Shown piece by piece: positions 17,427 through 26,662 of a DNA stretch of 64,000 bases (positions within the stretch are counted from its first letter, which is position 1; each line of letters opens with the position of its first letter). The stretch is from UBA6055 sp965203755 (GTDB lineage: Bacteria > Chloroflexota > Anaerolineae > Aggregatilineales > Phototrophicaceae). A program made the translations under genes and the position numbers. Under the pieces are notes generated by a model. It was not told where the DNA came from. It searched no databases and saw only the letters and a list, made by a program, of their open reading frames with translations. The stretch is from positions 2,728,001 through 2,792,000 of the forward strand of contig OZ241910.1 of NCBI GenBank assembly GCA_965203755.1. The letters are read 5' to 3'.

Positions 17427-19022
17427 ATGCAGTCTATGAGTTGGATGATTCTTTCGTGCCTTGCCATCAGCCTCCTGCTTTCAGGCTGCAATTTGAACAG
17501 CCCGGCGCCGAAGTCCGCGCCGCCGCCAGCCAATGGCGAAAACGTCCCTTTGGCTTCGGTGCTGGCGGCGCCATCAGCCACTCATGCTGATGAATCGCCG
17601 GCTGCGCCGTCGAAGCCGCCTGAAACACCCATGCAGACACCAGCCCCCTATGTCTGCGGCGCCGATGACCGCGCCTTGTCGGCAAGGCGAATCTCGGCCG
17701 CCGTGGATGTCGATTATGCGGCAAAAACATCCCGCGTTGCCCAACGGATCGTCTTCGTGAACCGAGAAGCGGCCGCGCTGGAGTCGATCATCCTTGACAT
17801 ACAGGCTAATCAGTGGCGCGACAGCTTTTGGCTGGCAGCCCTGTCGATAGACAATGAGGCCGTCGCTTATGAACTGATTTTGAATCGCCTGGAGATACCA
17901 TTGCCGATCCCCCTGCCGCCGGGATGTCAGCTGGAAATTAAGCTCAATTTTCGCCTGGAAGCGGCCGAAATCCGCGCCGGACTTCGGTCTTACCGCGGCT
18001 TTTTCGGCTATAGCCCGCGCCAGTTCAATATGGCGCATTTTCTGCCGACCGTCGCCGCCCGCGTCAACGGCGACTGGCGCATCCATCAGCCGGCGGGCAT
18101 TGGCGAGCAGATTGTCTATGAGGTGGCCGACTGGAAGGTGACGGTCAAGGTAGAAAATGCCGCCGACTCGCTGCGGCTGGCGGCCCCGGGCACAGTGACA
18201 GAAATGGATGCCCGGCAATGGCAGGTCGAACTGCCGCGCTCGCGCGACTTCGCCATAAGCATGAGTGAGAGCTTCCTTGTCAAAGAGCTCGAGACTGCCG
18301 GCGATGTCACCATTGCGGTGTATGCCTTTCCCGATGCGGTTAACGGCGTCGGGGATGATGCCGCCGCCCATGCCATGCAGGAGGCCGCTAAGGCCGTCGA
18401 CTTGTTTCAGCGGTTGTTTGGCGACTATCCTTATGACCGCCTCGCAGTCGTGCAGGGCGACTTCCCCGATGGCATTGAGTTCACCGGGCTGGTATTCGTT
18501 GGCACAGCCTGGTTTTATCATTTCGACGGCCGGCATTACAATTACCTGACCTTGATCACGGTGCACGAGGCGGCGCATCAGTGGTGGTATGCCCGCGTCG
18601 GCAGCGATTCAGCGCTCCATCCCTGGCTGGATGAAGCCCTGGCGACCTACAGCGAATATCTCTTTATCGAAGCCTATTATCCGGCTGACAAAAACTGGTG
18701 GTGGACTTTCCGCGTGGCGGATTTTTCCCCGCAGGGCGATGTGGACAGCACGGTCTATGAATTCAGCGCCATCAGAGACTATATCAATGCCGTCTATCTG
18801 CGCGGCGTTCAAATGCTGCACAATTTGAGAGAGGATATTGGCGATGAGGCCTTCTTTGAACTGCTGCGGGAGTATGGACAGGCAGGGGAGGGACGGATTG
18901 TCGAGCCGGCGCTGTTTTGGGCGCAGTTAACGGCTGAACAGCTTCGTTTGTCCCAGCAGACGCGAAATGATTTCCTGCGTTATCCCAATGCGCCGGCTGT
19001 GGATGCCGAGACCGCCGACTGA
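17427..19022 (+). CDS. M1-type zinc metallopeptidase, lipoprotein
   Basis: About 531 residues. The start MQSMSWMILSCLAISLLLSG plus Cys gives a signal peptide and lipobox, so the protein is anchored outside the membrane. The catalytic motif HEAAHQWW (from residue 380) is followed 18 residues later by the third zinc ligand, in DEALATYSE (Glu about 403), as in M1 aminopeptidases. The usual GAMEN exopeptidase motif is replaced by DGIEFTG, so an aminopeptidase role is not certain. N-terminal beta domain (about 60-250). No clear promoter or ribosome site. Start could equally be the ATG at 17436. Confidence 0.87.
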   Translation: MQSMSWMILSCLAISLLLSGCNLNSPAPKSAPPPANGENVPLASVLAAPSATHADESPAAPSKPPETPMQTPAPYVCGADDRALSARRISAAVDVDYAAKTSRVAQRIVFVNREAAALESIILDIQANQWRDSFWLAALSIDNEAVAYELILNRLEIPLPIPLPPGCQLEIKLNFRLEAAEIRAGLRSYRGFFGYSPRQFNMAHFLPTVAARVNGDWRIHQPAGIGEQIVYEVADWKVTVKVENAADSLRLAAPGTVTEMDARQWQVELPRSRDFAISMSESFLVKELETAGDVTIAVYAFPDAVNGVGDDAAAHAMQEAAKAVDLFQRLFGDYPYDRLAVVQGDFPDGIEFTGLVFVGTAWFYHFDGRHYNYLTLITVHEAAHQWWYARVGSDSALHPWLDEALATYSEYLFIEAYYPADKNWWWTFRVADFSPQGDVDSTVYEFSAIRDYINAVYLRGVQMLHNLREDIGDEAFFELLREYGQAGEGRIVEPALFWAQLTAEQLRLSQQTRNDFLRYPNAPAVDAETAD

Positions 19023-19073
19023 TGCGCCGATAAACCCGATTCGCCAGCATAAAACTGACAGGATAGGACCCCG

Positions 19074-19463
19074 ATGAGCAGATTGCCGATTGATTCGCAG
19101 ATCACATTTTTGTACACCCAAGACTTGAAACAAACCGCGCATTTTTATGAGAGCATACTGGGCCTGCCATTGGCGCTGGATCAGGGCTCGTGCCGGATTT
19201 ATCATCTTGCCGGCCGCCAGGCTTATATCGGCTTCTGCCAGCGCGATGCGCTTGACCATCCGGCGAATCTGATCTTCACTTTGGTGACGCCGGATGTGGA
19301 TGGCTGGTACGAGCAAATCAGGGCGCATGGATGGGAATGCCAATTTCCACCGCGTTACAACCCGACCTATGATATCTATCATTTCTTTGTTCAAGACCCC
19401 AACGGCTATCTGCTTGAAGTGCAGCGCTTTGCCCAAGACGATTGGGACCAATCGGGGGAATAA
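19074..19463 (+). CDS. VOC family protein (glyoxalase/dioxygenase-like)
   Basis: 129 residues with two beta-alpha-beta-beta-beta modules: FLYTQDLKQTAHFYESILGLPLAL and PNGYLLEVQRF. The metal site is not fully conserved in what I can see: a His is present in the second half, near YHFFVQDPNGYLLEVQ, with a terminal Glu. Members include glyoxalase I, dioxygenases and antibiotic-binding proteins; the ligand is unknown. It is followed immediately by the convergent end of ppc. Confidence 0.85.
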   Translation: MSRLPIDSQITFLYTQDLKQTAHFYESILGLPLALDQGSCRIYHLAGRQAYIGFCQRDALDHPANLIFTLVTPDVDGWYEQIRAHGWECQFPPRYNPTYDIYHFFVQDPNGYLLEVQRFAQDDWDQSGE

Positions 19464-19468
19464 CGCTT

Positions 19469-22150
19469 TCAGCCGGTTGTTTTCATGCCGGCGGCGATGC
19501 CATTGATAGTCGCCAGGGTGGCGTTCAGCGCCGGCCGATAAGCGGCTGATCCCTCGTCCAGCTGACGAAGCTCTCGCAGCAGCGCGACCTGCATGAAATT
19601 GAGAGGATCGACATAGGGGTTGCGCCGTTCAATCGAAGTCTTGATCGCCTGCATCCGTTCAAGCAGTTCCTGCTGCTGTGTGACCTGTTTGATCATATCG
19701 CTGCTAACCGTATGCTGATGCTTGATGGCGCTGAAGAATCGGTCGCGCAGGTCTTTCGGCTCCACCAATGAGGCATAGAGTTCAGCGATGCCCATATCGG
19801 CTTTGGCGACATCCAGCTGGGCGTTATCGATGACCGCCTGAAAAAATGCCCAGTTCTGATACATCTCCTGCAAGAGCTTCAGCCCCTCGTCATCCGCGTC
19901 GCAGAATGTCTTGAAAGCGTCGCCGATGCCAAACCAGCTAGGGACAATCGCGCGGCTTTGCATCCAGCTAAACATCCACGGGATGGCGCGCATGGCGGCG
20001 AACCCGCCTTTCTGCCTGCGTTTGGCTGGACGCGAGCTGATCTGCATACGGCCAAGCTCATTGATTGGCGTGGCCTGCCGCCAGTATTCCAGAAAGCCCT
20101 CGCTTTCATAGACAAAATGGCGGTATGACTTGCGACCGAGTTCAGATAATGCCGCCATCGTCTCCAGGTAACGCGAGGGAACATCGCGTGTTTCCTGCAT
20201 GCCCATGCCCAGCAGGACGGCATTCAAAACCTGATTGAGATGCCGATGCCCGATGCCTTTATTGCTGTAGCGATAGGCGATGACTTCACCCTGTTCGGTG
20301 ATCTTCACACCGCCGCGCAAGGATTCCGGCGGCTGTGCCAGGATAGCGCGGTTGGTAGGCCCGCCGCCGCGCCCGATACTCCCGCCGCGACCATGAAACA
20401 ACTCCAGCGAAACGCCTTCTTCAATGCACTTTTCCGTGAGAATCTTTTGTGCATGATAAAGGTGCCAGTTTGACGCCAGATAGCCGCCGTCTTTGCCGCT
20501 GTCCGAATAGCCGATCATAACCTGCTGGCGCAGTCCGCGTTTGCCAGAGCGGGCAACCAGATGCCGCCGATATTCGACATTGTTAAACAGCTGCGACATG
20601 ACTGTGGCAGAATGGTAAAGGTCATCAATCGTTTCGAACAGCGGCACAATATAGACATCGTTGTCGATGCCAACCTCGCGGGCGAACAGCAGCATCGCCA
20701 GCGCATCACTCGGCTGCTTGGACATACTGGCGATCACGGTGTCAATCACAATCGGGTCATATCGCTGATGAGCTTCGCCAATCATCTGCCAGGTGCGGAT
20801 AATGCTTTGGGTGGTTTCGGTGAAGATGCTGATCTCATTTGGGAAAAGCGGCCGTTTGCTGCGAATTTCGGCAGTCAGGAGAAGCTGTTTCTCCTCTTCC
20901 GGCAAGGCGATGTAGTTTTCGGCGATGTGATAATAATTGAATATCTCTTCGAGCGCGGCGGCATGCAAGCCAGCGTCTTCGCGGACTTCCAAGGGGACAA
21001 GGTGCAATCCAAATAAACGCACCTTGCGGATGAGCCGCTGCACCGTGCCCATAGCCACCCGACTGCCGCCGTGATTATTGAGGCTTTCTTGAACCAGCAG
21101 CAAATCATCCAGCAAATCGCGGCTGGAGCGGTATTCGTCGTTTTCGAGTTTGTGATCGATGATGGTCATCTGCTGGCGATAGGCTTCGCCGCGAAATGGC
21201 TTGACCCCATCCTGGCTGCCGGCAAGGGCATCCTGAAGCGCCGATGATGCGCCGATATGTTCGGTGTCTTGGGTCAGGTGCTGGAATAAAAAACGTATTT
21301 CTTCGAGATAGATTTGACGCGCGGTATGATGCAGCGTGGCTAACGTTTGAATGGTGACATCTGTGGTGACATTCGGATTGCCGTCGCGGTCGCCGCCAAT
21401 CCAGGACGCATAGCGCAAAATCGGCGGCAGTTCCGACCAATCCTCGCCGGGATAAAACGTTTCCAACGCGCTCTGCAAGTCTTCGTAAATGTCAATGACC
21501 ACATCGATAATCACTGACCGAATAAAATAAATGCCAAAATCAACCTCGTCGGCGACCTGTTTTTTTGAGGCGCGTATCGGGCGCGTCTGCCATAGCTCCT
21601 CTACCTTTTCCCCCAATTCAGCCTCCAGCTTGCGAAGCTCGCGCGGCAGCAGAATTTGCCGGTCGCGTTTTTCCATCATTTGGGCGATGCGCCGCAGTTT
21701 AATCAGGATTTCCTGCCGCTTGGCTTCGGAGGGATGGGCTGTCAATACAAGTCGAAGGCGCGTCTGGTATAACAGCGAACGGACTTCTGCGGCCGTTTTT
21801 CCATTTTCCTGCAAGCTGCGGATAGCCTTGACGATGGACTCTTTCAACGTGCCATCGGCTTCTCGCTGGCGGATAACCCGAATCCGCTGCAGGTCCTCGG
21901 CAATGTTGATAAGCTGGAAATAGTTGGAAAATGCCTTGATCAGAATGTTTTTCGATTCGAGAGAGATGCTTTCCAGCCGGTCAGCCAGCTTGAAGGCTGC
22001 TTGTGCATCGCCGTTTCGCCGCGCTTTGGAAACGGCGCGGATTTCCTCGACCAGATGATAGGCTTCCACCCCGTTCTGCTCCTGGATGATGATGCCCAAT
22101 AGGCTGCCCAACGTATGAATGTCCTGGCTAAGGGTGGAATTGTTTGCCAT
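19469..22150 (-). CDS. ppc: Phosphoenolpyruvate carboxylase
   Basis: About 893 residues. Family motifs are all present: LTAHPSEAKRQ (catalytic His), GYSDSGKDGGY, FHGRGGSIGRGGGP, and the C-terminal region ending in a TG-type tail. It makes oxaloacetate from PEP and bicarbonate, feeding the TCA cycle and the aspartate and 2-oxoglutarate pools; the lysine pathway nearby uses 2-oxoglutarate. The ATG at 22150 has AGAGGAG about 11 bases upstream. It is 16 bases downstream of the YifB gene. The N-terminal Ser phosphorylation site of plant enzymes is absent, as in bacteria. Confidence 0.97.
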   Translation of the reverse strand: MANNSTLSQDIHTLGSLLGIIIQEQNGVEAYHLVEEIRAVSKARRNGDAQAAFKLADRLESISLESKNILIKAFSNYFQLINIAEDLQRIRVIRQREADGTLKESIVKAIRSLQENGKTAAEVRSLLYQTRLRLVLTAHPSEAKRQEILIKLRRIAQMMEKRDRQILLPRELRKLEAELGEKVEELWQTRPIRASKKQVADEVDFGIYFIRSVIIDVVIDIYEDLQSALETFYPGEDWSELPPILRYASWIGGDRDGNPNVTTDVTIQTLATLHHTARQIYLEEIRFLFQHLTQDTEHIGASSALQDALAGSQDGVKPFRGEAYRQQMTIIDHKLENDEYRSSRDLLDDLLLVQESLNNHGGSRVAMGTVQRLIRKVRLFGLHLVPLEVREDAGLHAAALEEIFNYYHIAENYIALPEEEKQLLLTAEIRSKRPLFPNEISIFTETTQSIIRTWQMIGEAHQRYDPIVIDTVIASMSKQPSDALAMLLFAREVGIDNDVYIVPLFETIDDLYHSATVMSQLFNNVEYRRHLVARSGKRGLRQQVMIGYSDSGKDGGYLASNWHLYHAQKILTEKCIEEGVSLELFHGRGGSIGRGGGPTNRAILAQPPESLRGGVKITEQGEVIAYRYSNKGIGHRHLNQVLNAVLLGMGMQETRDVPSRYLETMAALSELGRKSYRHFVYESEGFLEYWRQATPINELGRMQISSRPAKRRQKGGFAAMRAIPWMFSWMQSRAIVPSWFGIGDAFKTFCDADDEGLKLLQEMYQNWAFFQAVIDNAQLDVAKADMGIAELYASLVEPKDLRDRFFSAIKHQHTVSSDMIKQVTQQQELLERMQAIKTSIERRNPYVDPLNFMQVALLRELRQLDEGSAAYRPALNATLATINGIAAGMKTTG

Positions 22151-22166
22151 GCCTGCGCCGCTCCTC

Positions 22167-23702
22167 TTAGATGTATGGCGGACGATATTGCAGCGCCTCG
22201 GCGATGTGAGGCAGCTGGACCGAATTGGATGAATCCAAATCGGCAATGGTTCGGCTTAGTTTAAGGACGCGGTGATAGCCGCGGGCGCTCAACTGGTGCT
22301 GGCGGACAGCCAAGCCCAAGACTTGCCGCGCCTCGGCATCCAAGATGCAGAACTCATCCATTTCGCCCACCGTCATATCGGCATTGGCGAGCAGCCCCGG
22401 ATGCTCCTGAAAACGCTCGATTTGAATCCGGCGGGCATTTTCGACGCGCCGCCGGATGTCCAAAGAGCATTCCCCCTGACGGTCTCCCATGAGTTTATCA
22501 TAATCGACGCGCGGCACATCAATGTGCATGTCAATACGGTCTAACAGGGGACCGGACAGTTTCGACTGGTAACGTTTGATTTGGTTGGGCGTGCAGCTGC
22601 AAGCGCGGTTCGGATCGCCATAGAAACCGCATGGACAGGGGTTGCGCGCGCCGACCAAAAGAAAATTGGCTGGAAAGGTAATGCTTCCTTTGGCGCGGCT
22701 AATCGTAACGGTTTTGTCTTCCATCGGCTGCCGCAGCACCTCCAGCCCCTTGCTCGAATGTTCGTTGATTTCATCAAGGAACAGCACGCCGCGGTGCGCC
22801 AGGCTGATTTCGCCAGGCTTAGGCACGCTGCCGCCCCCGACCAGACCGACTTGAGAAATGGTGTGGTGCGGCGCGCGGAAGGGCCGCGCGCGCATCAGGG
22901 GTTTGTCTTTTGGCAGCATATCCACAATCGAATAAATCCGCGTGACCTCAAGCGCTTCCTGCATGGTGAGCGGCGGCAGAATCCCTGGCATGGCCCGCGC
23001 CAGCAGACTTTTGCCGGCGCCAGGCGGCCCAGATAACAGGACGTTGTGATTGCCGGCGGCAGCGACTTCAAGCGTCCGTTTGACCACTTCCTGTCCGCGT
23101 ATATCCCCAAAATCAACAATGCCGTCGGGGAGGCCGTCAACTGATTCGGTGACCGCCGGATCATTTTGATAAGGTTTGATCGGGTTCAGTTCATAAAGAT
23201 GCTCAACCAATTGCCCGATTGATTTGACCGCTATGACATGGATGTTTTGTATCAGGGCGGCCTGGGCGGCATCGTCTTCGGGTACGAAAACGGTGTCGAT
23301 CCCTTCCTGGCGGGCGGTGAACACCATCGGCATGACACCCTTGACATGCCGTATGCTGCCGTCCAGGGAAAGCTCCCCGATAAACAGGGCATTATCCAGG
23401 GTATGAAGCGGAATCTGATCAGTGGCTGCCAGAATGCCGATGGCGATTGCCAGATCATAGGAGGGGCCCTGCTTGGGAATGTCAGCCGGTGACAGATTGA
23501 CGACATAGGCTTTATTAGGGAAGCGCAGCCCACTGTTGCGAATTGCCGAACGGGCGCGTTCCTTGCTTTCGCGGACGGCTGATCCGGGCAATCCGACCAA
23601 GGCGAAATTGGGCAGCGAAGCGCGCGGGTTAAAATCGGTCTGCACCTCGACCACCTGACCATCCAGGCCAATGACGGCGCAAGTGTTGACAATGGCTAAC
23701 AT
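22167..23702 (-). CDS. YifB/ComM family Mg-chelatase-like AAA ATPase
   Basis: 511 residues. An N-terminal Lon-like/ribosomal S5-fold domain (about 1-170), then the AAA+ core with Walker A GPPGAGKSLLARAMPG and a Walker B-type LFLDEINEHS, then a C-terminal Mg-chelatase-type domain ending RGYHRVLKLSRTIADL. ComM in naturally competent bacteria is a helicase that extends recombination during transformation. Together with ComF-like this suggests, but does not prove, competence. Directly upstream of ppc with 16 bases between. Confidence 0.93.
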   Translation of the reverse strand: MLAIVNTCAVIGLDGQVVEVQTDFNPRASLPNFALVGLPGSAVRESKERARSAIRNSGLRFPNKAYVVNLSPADIPKQGPSYDLAIAIGILAATDQIPLHTLDNALFIGELSLDGSIRHVKGVMPMVFTARQEGIDTVFVPEDDAAQAALIQNIHVIAVKSIGQLVEHLYELNPIKPYQNDPAVTESVDGLPDGIVDFGDIRGQEVVKRTLEVAAAGNHNVLLSGPPGAGKSLLARAMPGILPPLTMQEALEVTRIYSIVDMLPKDKPLMRARPFRAPHHTISQVGLVGGGSVPKPGEISLAHRGVLFLDEINEHSSKGLEVLRQPMEDKTVTISRAKGSITFPANFLLVGARNPCPCGFYGDPNRACSCTPNQIKRYQSKLSGPLLDRIDMHIDVPRVDYDKLMGDRQGECSLDIRRRVENARRIQIERFQEHPGLLANADMTVGEMDEFCILDAEARQVLGLAVRQHQLSARGYHRVLKLSRTIADLDSSNSVQLPHIAEALQYRPPYI

Positions 23703-23844
23703 CGGCTTGCCTCAAAATCATAGCGAGATAAATCGCATATTACATCAGCGAAAGAAAATTGACGACTGCCTAAAGCCGAATCGGATGTTTCCCCTGGGGG
23801 AGTGTGAAATGGAACAAGGCTTGAACCGGGCGGGCTTGAAATCA

Positions 23845-23874
23845 TTGACAGAACAGCCCTTTAACGATTATTAT
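23845..23874 (+). promoter_or_regulatory. Sigma-70 promoter for the metal-dependent dehydrogenase gene
   Basis: TTGACA (23845-23850), an 18-base spacer and TATTAT (23869-23874). A second candidate -10, TATAAT at 23891-23896, lies closer to the ATG at 23929. Confidence 0.55.
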
Positions 23875-23928
23875 CTTGTGTCATAACGTTTATAATGCTG
23901 CTGATTCTATCTTAAAGGAAGTCTTAAA

Positions 23929-24963
23929 ATGCAAAACAGCGCTGGATTTACCACGGTCTTTGGACGCAATTTAGTCGCCGAACTGCCTAATTTTGTGCAT
24001 CGCCCCTACCTTGTCGTAACAATGGATGATTTATGGGATCAATTTGCTTCCTGTTTTGATGAGCATCAGGTGGGACCCTACTTTGTGAAAACGATTGATG
24101 GCGATGAGCTTTCAGCCGAAGCCGCCGCGTTGCCGCCGGTGAATTGCATCATCGGTTTAGGCGGCGGGCAGGCGCTTGACGTCGCCAAGTATTTTGCCTG
24201 GTCGCGCCGTCTGCCCTTATTCCAGGCGCCGACTTCCATGTCGGTCAACGCCGCCTTTGGGCATCGCTGCGGCTTGCGCTTTGATGGCAAAGTGCGCTAT
24301 GTGGGCTGGGCTGTGCCAGAGGCGGTTTATGTTGATTTTGATGTCATTCAGAACGCGCCGCCGGCTGTGAACCGCAGCGGCATCTGTGAGATATTATGCT
24401 ATCACACCGCCCATGCCGATTGGCGGCTTGCCCATGCTCGCGGCAAAACAGAGCCCAAATGGCCTTACGACCCCAAGCTGGTCAATGAAGCGCAGTCGGT
24501 GATGCGAACGGTGATGGCCGCTTTGGATGACATTCGCCAGGTCAATGAAAATGGCATCCGCGTCTTGATGACAGCCAACCGCTGGGGCGGAGCCGCCTTT
24601 CATAATGCCGGCTGGAATCCCCGTCATATTGAAGGCATTGACCACTTCCTGTTCTATGCCCTGGAATACTATACCGGCAAAAAGTTTATTCATGGTCAGC
24701 CCGTTTGCCTGGGTATTTATGTGGGTTCACTGCTCCATGAGGCCAAACCGCAGGAAATGCTGGCGGCCATTTTACGCGCCGGGGTGGATATTCGCCCCCA
24801 AGCGATGAACATTACCTGGGATGATGTTTCCCATGCGCTGCTGAACCTGTCTGATTTTGTTCGACAGACTGGCTTGTGGTATGGCATCGCCCACGAAGCC
24901 CAAATTGATGAAGCCTTTGCCGCCCGGGTTCGCTCCAATATCGAAGCCGCCTATGCCGGTTGA
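23929..24963 (+). CDS. Iron-containing alcohol dehydrogenase/glycerol-1-phosphate dehydrogenase-like
   Basis: 344 residues. The NAD-binding region IIGLGGGQALDVAKYFAW matches the GGGS-type loop of iron-dependent alcohol dehydrogenases and glycerol-1-phosphate dehydrogenases. Metal ligands are expected from PTSMSVNAAFGHR and HIEGIDHFLFYALEYYTGKKFIHGQ, which carries two or more conserved histidines. The substrate cannot be told: sn-glycerol-1-phosphate, glycerol or an alcohol are all possible. If it were a G1P dehydrogenase, it would bear on membrane lipid chemistry. Converges on the SnoaL-like gene 20 bases downstream. Confidence 0.75.
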   Translation: MQNSAGFTTVFGRNLVAELPNFVHRPYLVVTMDDLWDQFASCFDEHQVGPYFVKTIDGDELSAEAAALPPVNCIIGLGGGQALDVAKYFAWSRRLPLFQAPTSMSVNAAFGHRCGLRFDGKVRYVGWAVPEAVYVDFDVIQNAPPAVNRSGICEILCYHTAHADWRLAHARGKTEPKWPYDPKLVNEAQSVMRTVMAALDDIRQVNENGIRVLMTANRWGGAAFHNAGWNPRHIEGIDHFLFYALEYYTGKKFIHGQPVCLGIYVGSLLHEAKPQEMLAAILRAGVDIRPQAMNITWDDVSHALLNLSDFVRQTGLWYGIAHEAQIDEAFAARVRSNIEAAYAG

Positions 24964-24983
24964 GCCGGGAGAGCGAATAGGGC

Positions 24984-26057
24984 CTATGCGCCGCTGCGCT
25001 GCCGCTGCTCGATTTGCTCGCGCAAACGCGCCATCAGATCAACCCCCATCTGTCTACAGAGGTCAATCATATCAATCGGCACCCAATTCTCAATCAAACA
25101 GCCGCCTTCGCGCTTCCACCAGTCAAAATCGCGAATCGTCATCAGTTTCCCCGTCGCCGAAATGCCAGCATAATCGCCGTGATGCCGCGAAAACACCGTA
25201 TCCCAGATGCCACCGCAGACATATTTTCCCTCGCCAATAAAGCCCATGATCCGACCGCCGCCATTGTGACTAAGCCCGCGGTCGCCAAAGCCATGCAGCC
25301 AGGGTCGCTGATGAAAATCCTCAAATTCCTCCAGGCTGAAACAGGCGCCAATCCCGCTCGGACCATACCACTTCATATCTGGATGCCAATAGTTCTCCTG
25401 TTCCATGCGGCGCATGTTGCCGCCATCGCGGCTGCGGACGTAACGCTCCAGACCACGGCCCATCGCCTCAACCAGTTGCAGGCTCTTTCTTGACTCCAGT
25501 TCATCCTGTTCGAGCAGAAGCAGCCCGTCTTTGGCAGCGGGACCGGGGATCTTGCCGCCTTCCGCGCCTGGAGCCGGGGGCAGCGCTTGATAGCCCGCCT
25601 GTCGCATCACCGCCAGAATGTCATACATCACATAGCTTTCAGCGATTTTGCCCTCGCGCATCACATAGAACTGACCAAAATGAATGTTTGTCTTTTTCCC
25701 GGTGGCGGGAATGCCCAGCCAGTCATTCTCGAAGGTGCCAGTAAGATAGCCACAGCCAGAAACCCACTCTTCCCCTTCTTTCGTGGCATAAGCTGTAAAG
25801 CCGCTTTCGATGCCGCCCATAAATACATACGGGCTGCGTTTAAGGTCGGGGAAGGAATGTAGCAGCGGCAGCCAGAAATCCGCAATCAGCCCCTCAACCC
25901 CTTTGATCTGGTCAATCGGCGCCGACCCGTTCCAGTCCACATCATCATGCGCCGCCGCCCGTATGACATCCGGGACGCGTTCGACGCCGACATGATTCAA
26001 CTTCTGCCAAAAATCCCATACCCGTTCTTTGTTTTTCTGGTTTTTCAGGTTCGACAT
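24984..26057 (-). CDS. Double-SnoaL/NTF2-like protein, unknown substrate
   Basis: About 357 residues formed of two NTF2/SnoaL-like folds: about 1-150 (with WDFWQKLNHVGVERVP, and SFPDLKRSPYVFMGG) and about 195-350 (with NYWHPDMKWYGPSG and FSRHHGDYAGISATGKLM). The ester-cyclase-like pattern with FHxD/W residues around a hydrophobic pocket is present in both halves, but the substrate is unknown. The ATG at 26057 has AAGGAG with a 5-base spacer. It is minus strand just after lysU (gap 69) but with its own ribosome site, so it may be a separate unit. Confidence 0.75.
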   Translation of the reverse strand: MSNLKNQKNKERVWDFWQKLNHVGVERVPDVIRAAAHDDVDWNGSAPIDQIKGVEGLIADFWLPLLHSFPDLKRSPYVFMGGIESGFTAYATKEGEEWVSGCGYLTGTFENDWLGIPATGKKTNIHFGQFYVMREGKIAESYVMYDILAVMRQAGYQALPPAPGAEGGKIPGPAAKDGLLLLEQDELESRKSLQLVEAMGRGLERYVRSRDGGNMRRMEQENYWHPDMKWYGPSGIGACFSLEEFEDFHQRPWLHGFGDRGLSHNGGGRIMGFIGEGKYVCGGIWDTVFSRHHGDYAGISATGKLMTIRDFDWWKREGGCLIENWVPIDMIDLCRQMGVDLMARLREQIEQRQRSGA

Positions 26058-26126
26058 GATGGCTCCTTTTCTTAATTGAGTGCGAAAACGCATTTCAGGC
26101 ATAATTATGCGGTGTCCCGCGCCTTT

Positions 26127-26612
26127 TTATCGCTGCAAATAGGGAATGATGCCGCCGGCCTTGACAATCTCCTGCACCAGACTCGGCAGGCGGGGAAAGG
26201 CGAAACGCTGCCCATCCCAATGAATTTCGCCCCGTTCCGCGTCAAGCTCAAGGGTATCGCCGCAGTCGACCAGAGCCGCAATCGGCGGGCAGGGAATCGC
26301 CAGCAGACCGTTGTTGATGGCATTGCGATAATAAATCCGCGCAAAACTGCTGGCGATAACGGCTTTGATTCCGACATGAACCAGACAGGTGACGGCTTGT
26401 TCGCGGCTGCTGCCATGTCCCCAGTTGCGCCCGGCGACAATGACATCGCCAGGCTGCGCGTGTTCTGCGAAGTCCGGATCCAGGTCCTCCAGCGCATGCC
26501 GCGCCAATTCGCCTGGATCGAGACTGATGGTATACGTATATTTTCCGGGAAAGATGACATCGGTGTTCACGTTGTCACCGTATTTCCAGATGCGATGAGT
26601 CGTCCTTGCCAT
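26127..26612 (-). CDS. lysU: Homoaconitase small subunit (LeuD/LysU family)
   Basis: 161 residues, the swivel domain of the aconitase family. ARTTHRIWKYGDNVNTDVIFPGKY and the GRNWGHGSSREQAV loop are diagnostic. With lysT it would form homoaconitase, converting homocitrate to homoisocitrate (or cis-homoaconitate hydration), within the alpha-aminoadipate lysine route. A leuCD function in leucine synthesis cannot be excluded from sequence alone; the assignment rests on the linked homocitrate synthase and LysW genes. It is 50 bases from lysT. Confidence 0.85.
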   Translation of the reverse strand: MARTTHRIWKYGDNVNTDVIFPGKYTYTISLDPGELARHALEDLDPDFAEHAQPGDVIVAGRNWGHGSSREQAVTCLVHVGIKAVIASSFARIYYRNAINNGLLAIPCPPIAALVDCGDTLELDAERGEIHWDGQRFAFPRLPSLVQEIVKAGGIIPYLQR

Positions 26613-26662
26613 GTGTCATTCTGCTCTTGTTTGGATAAGGCGGCGCGCTTTCAAAATCAAGG

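Noticed and set aside
23671..23886. 71-codon plus-strand frame before the dehydrogenase gene
   Set aside because: No start context or family match; overlaps a promoter region.
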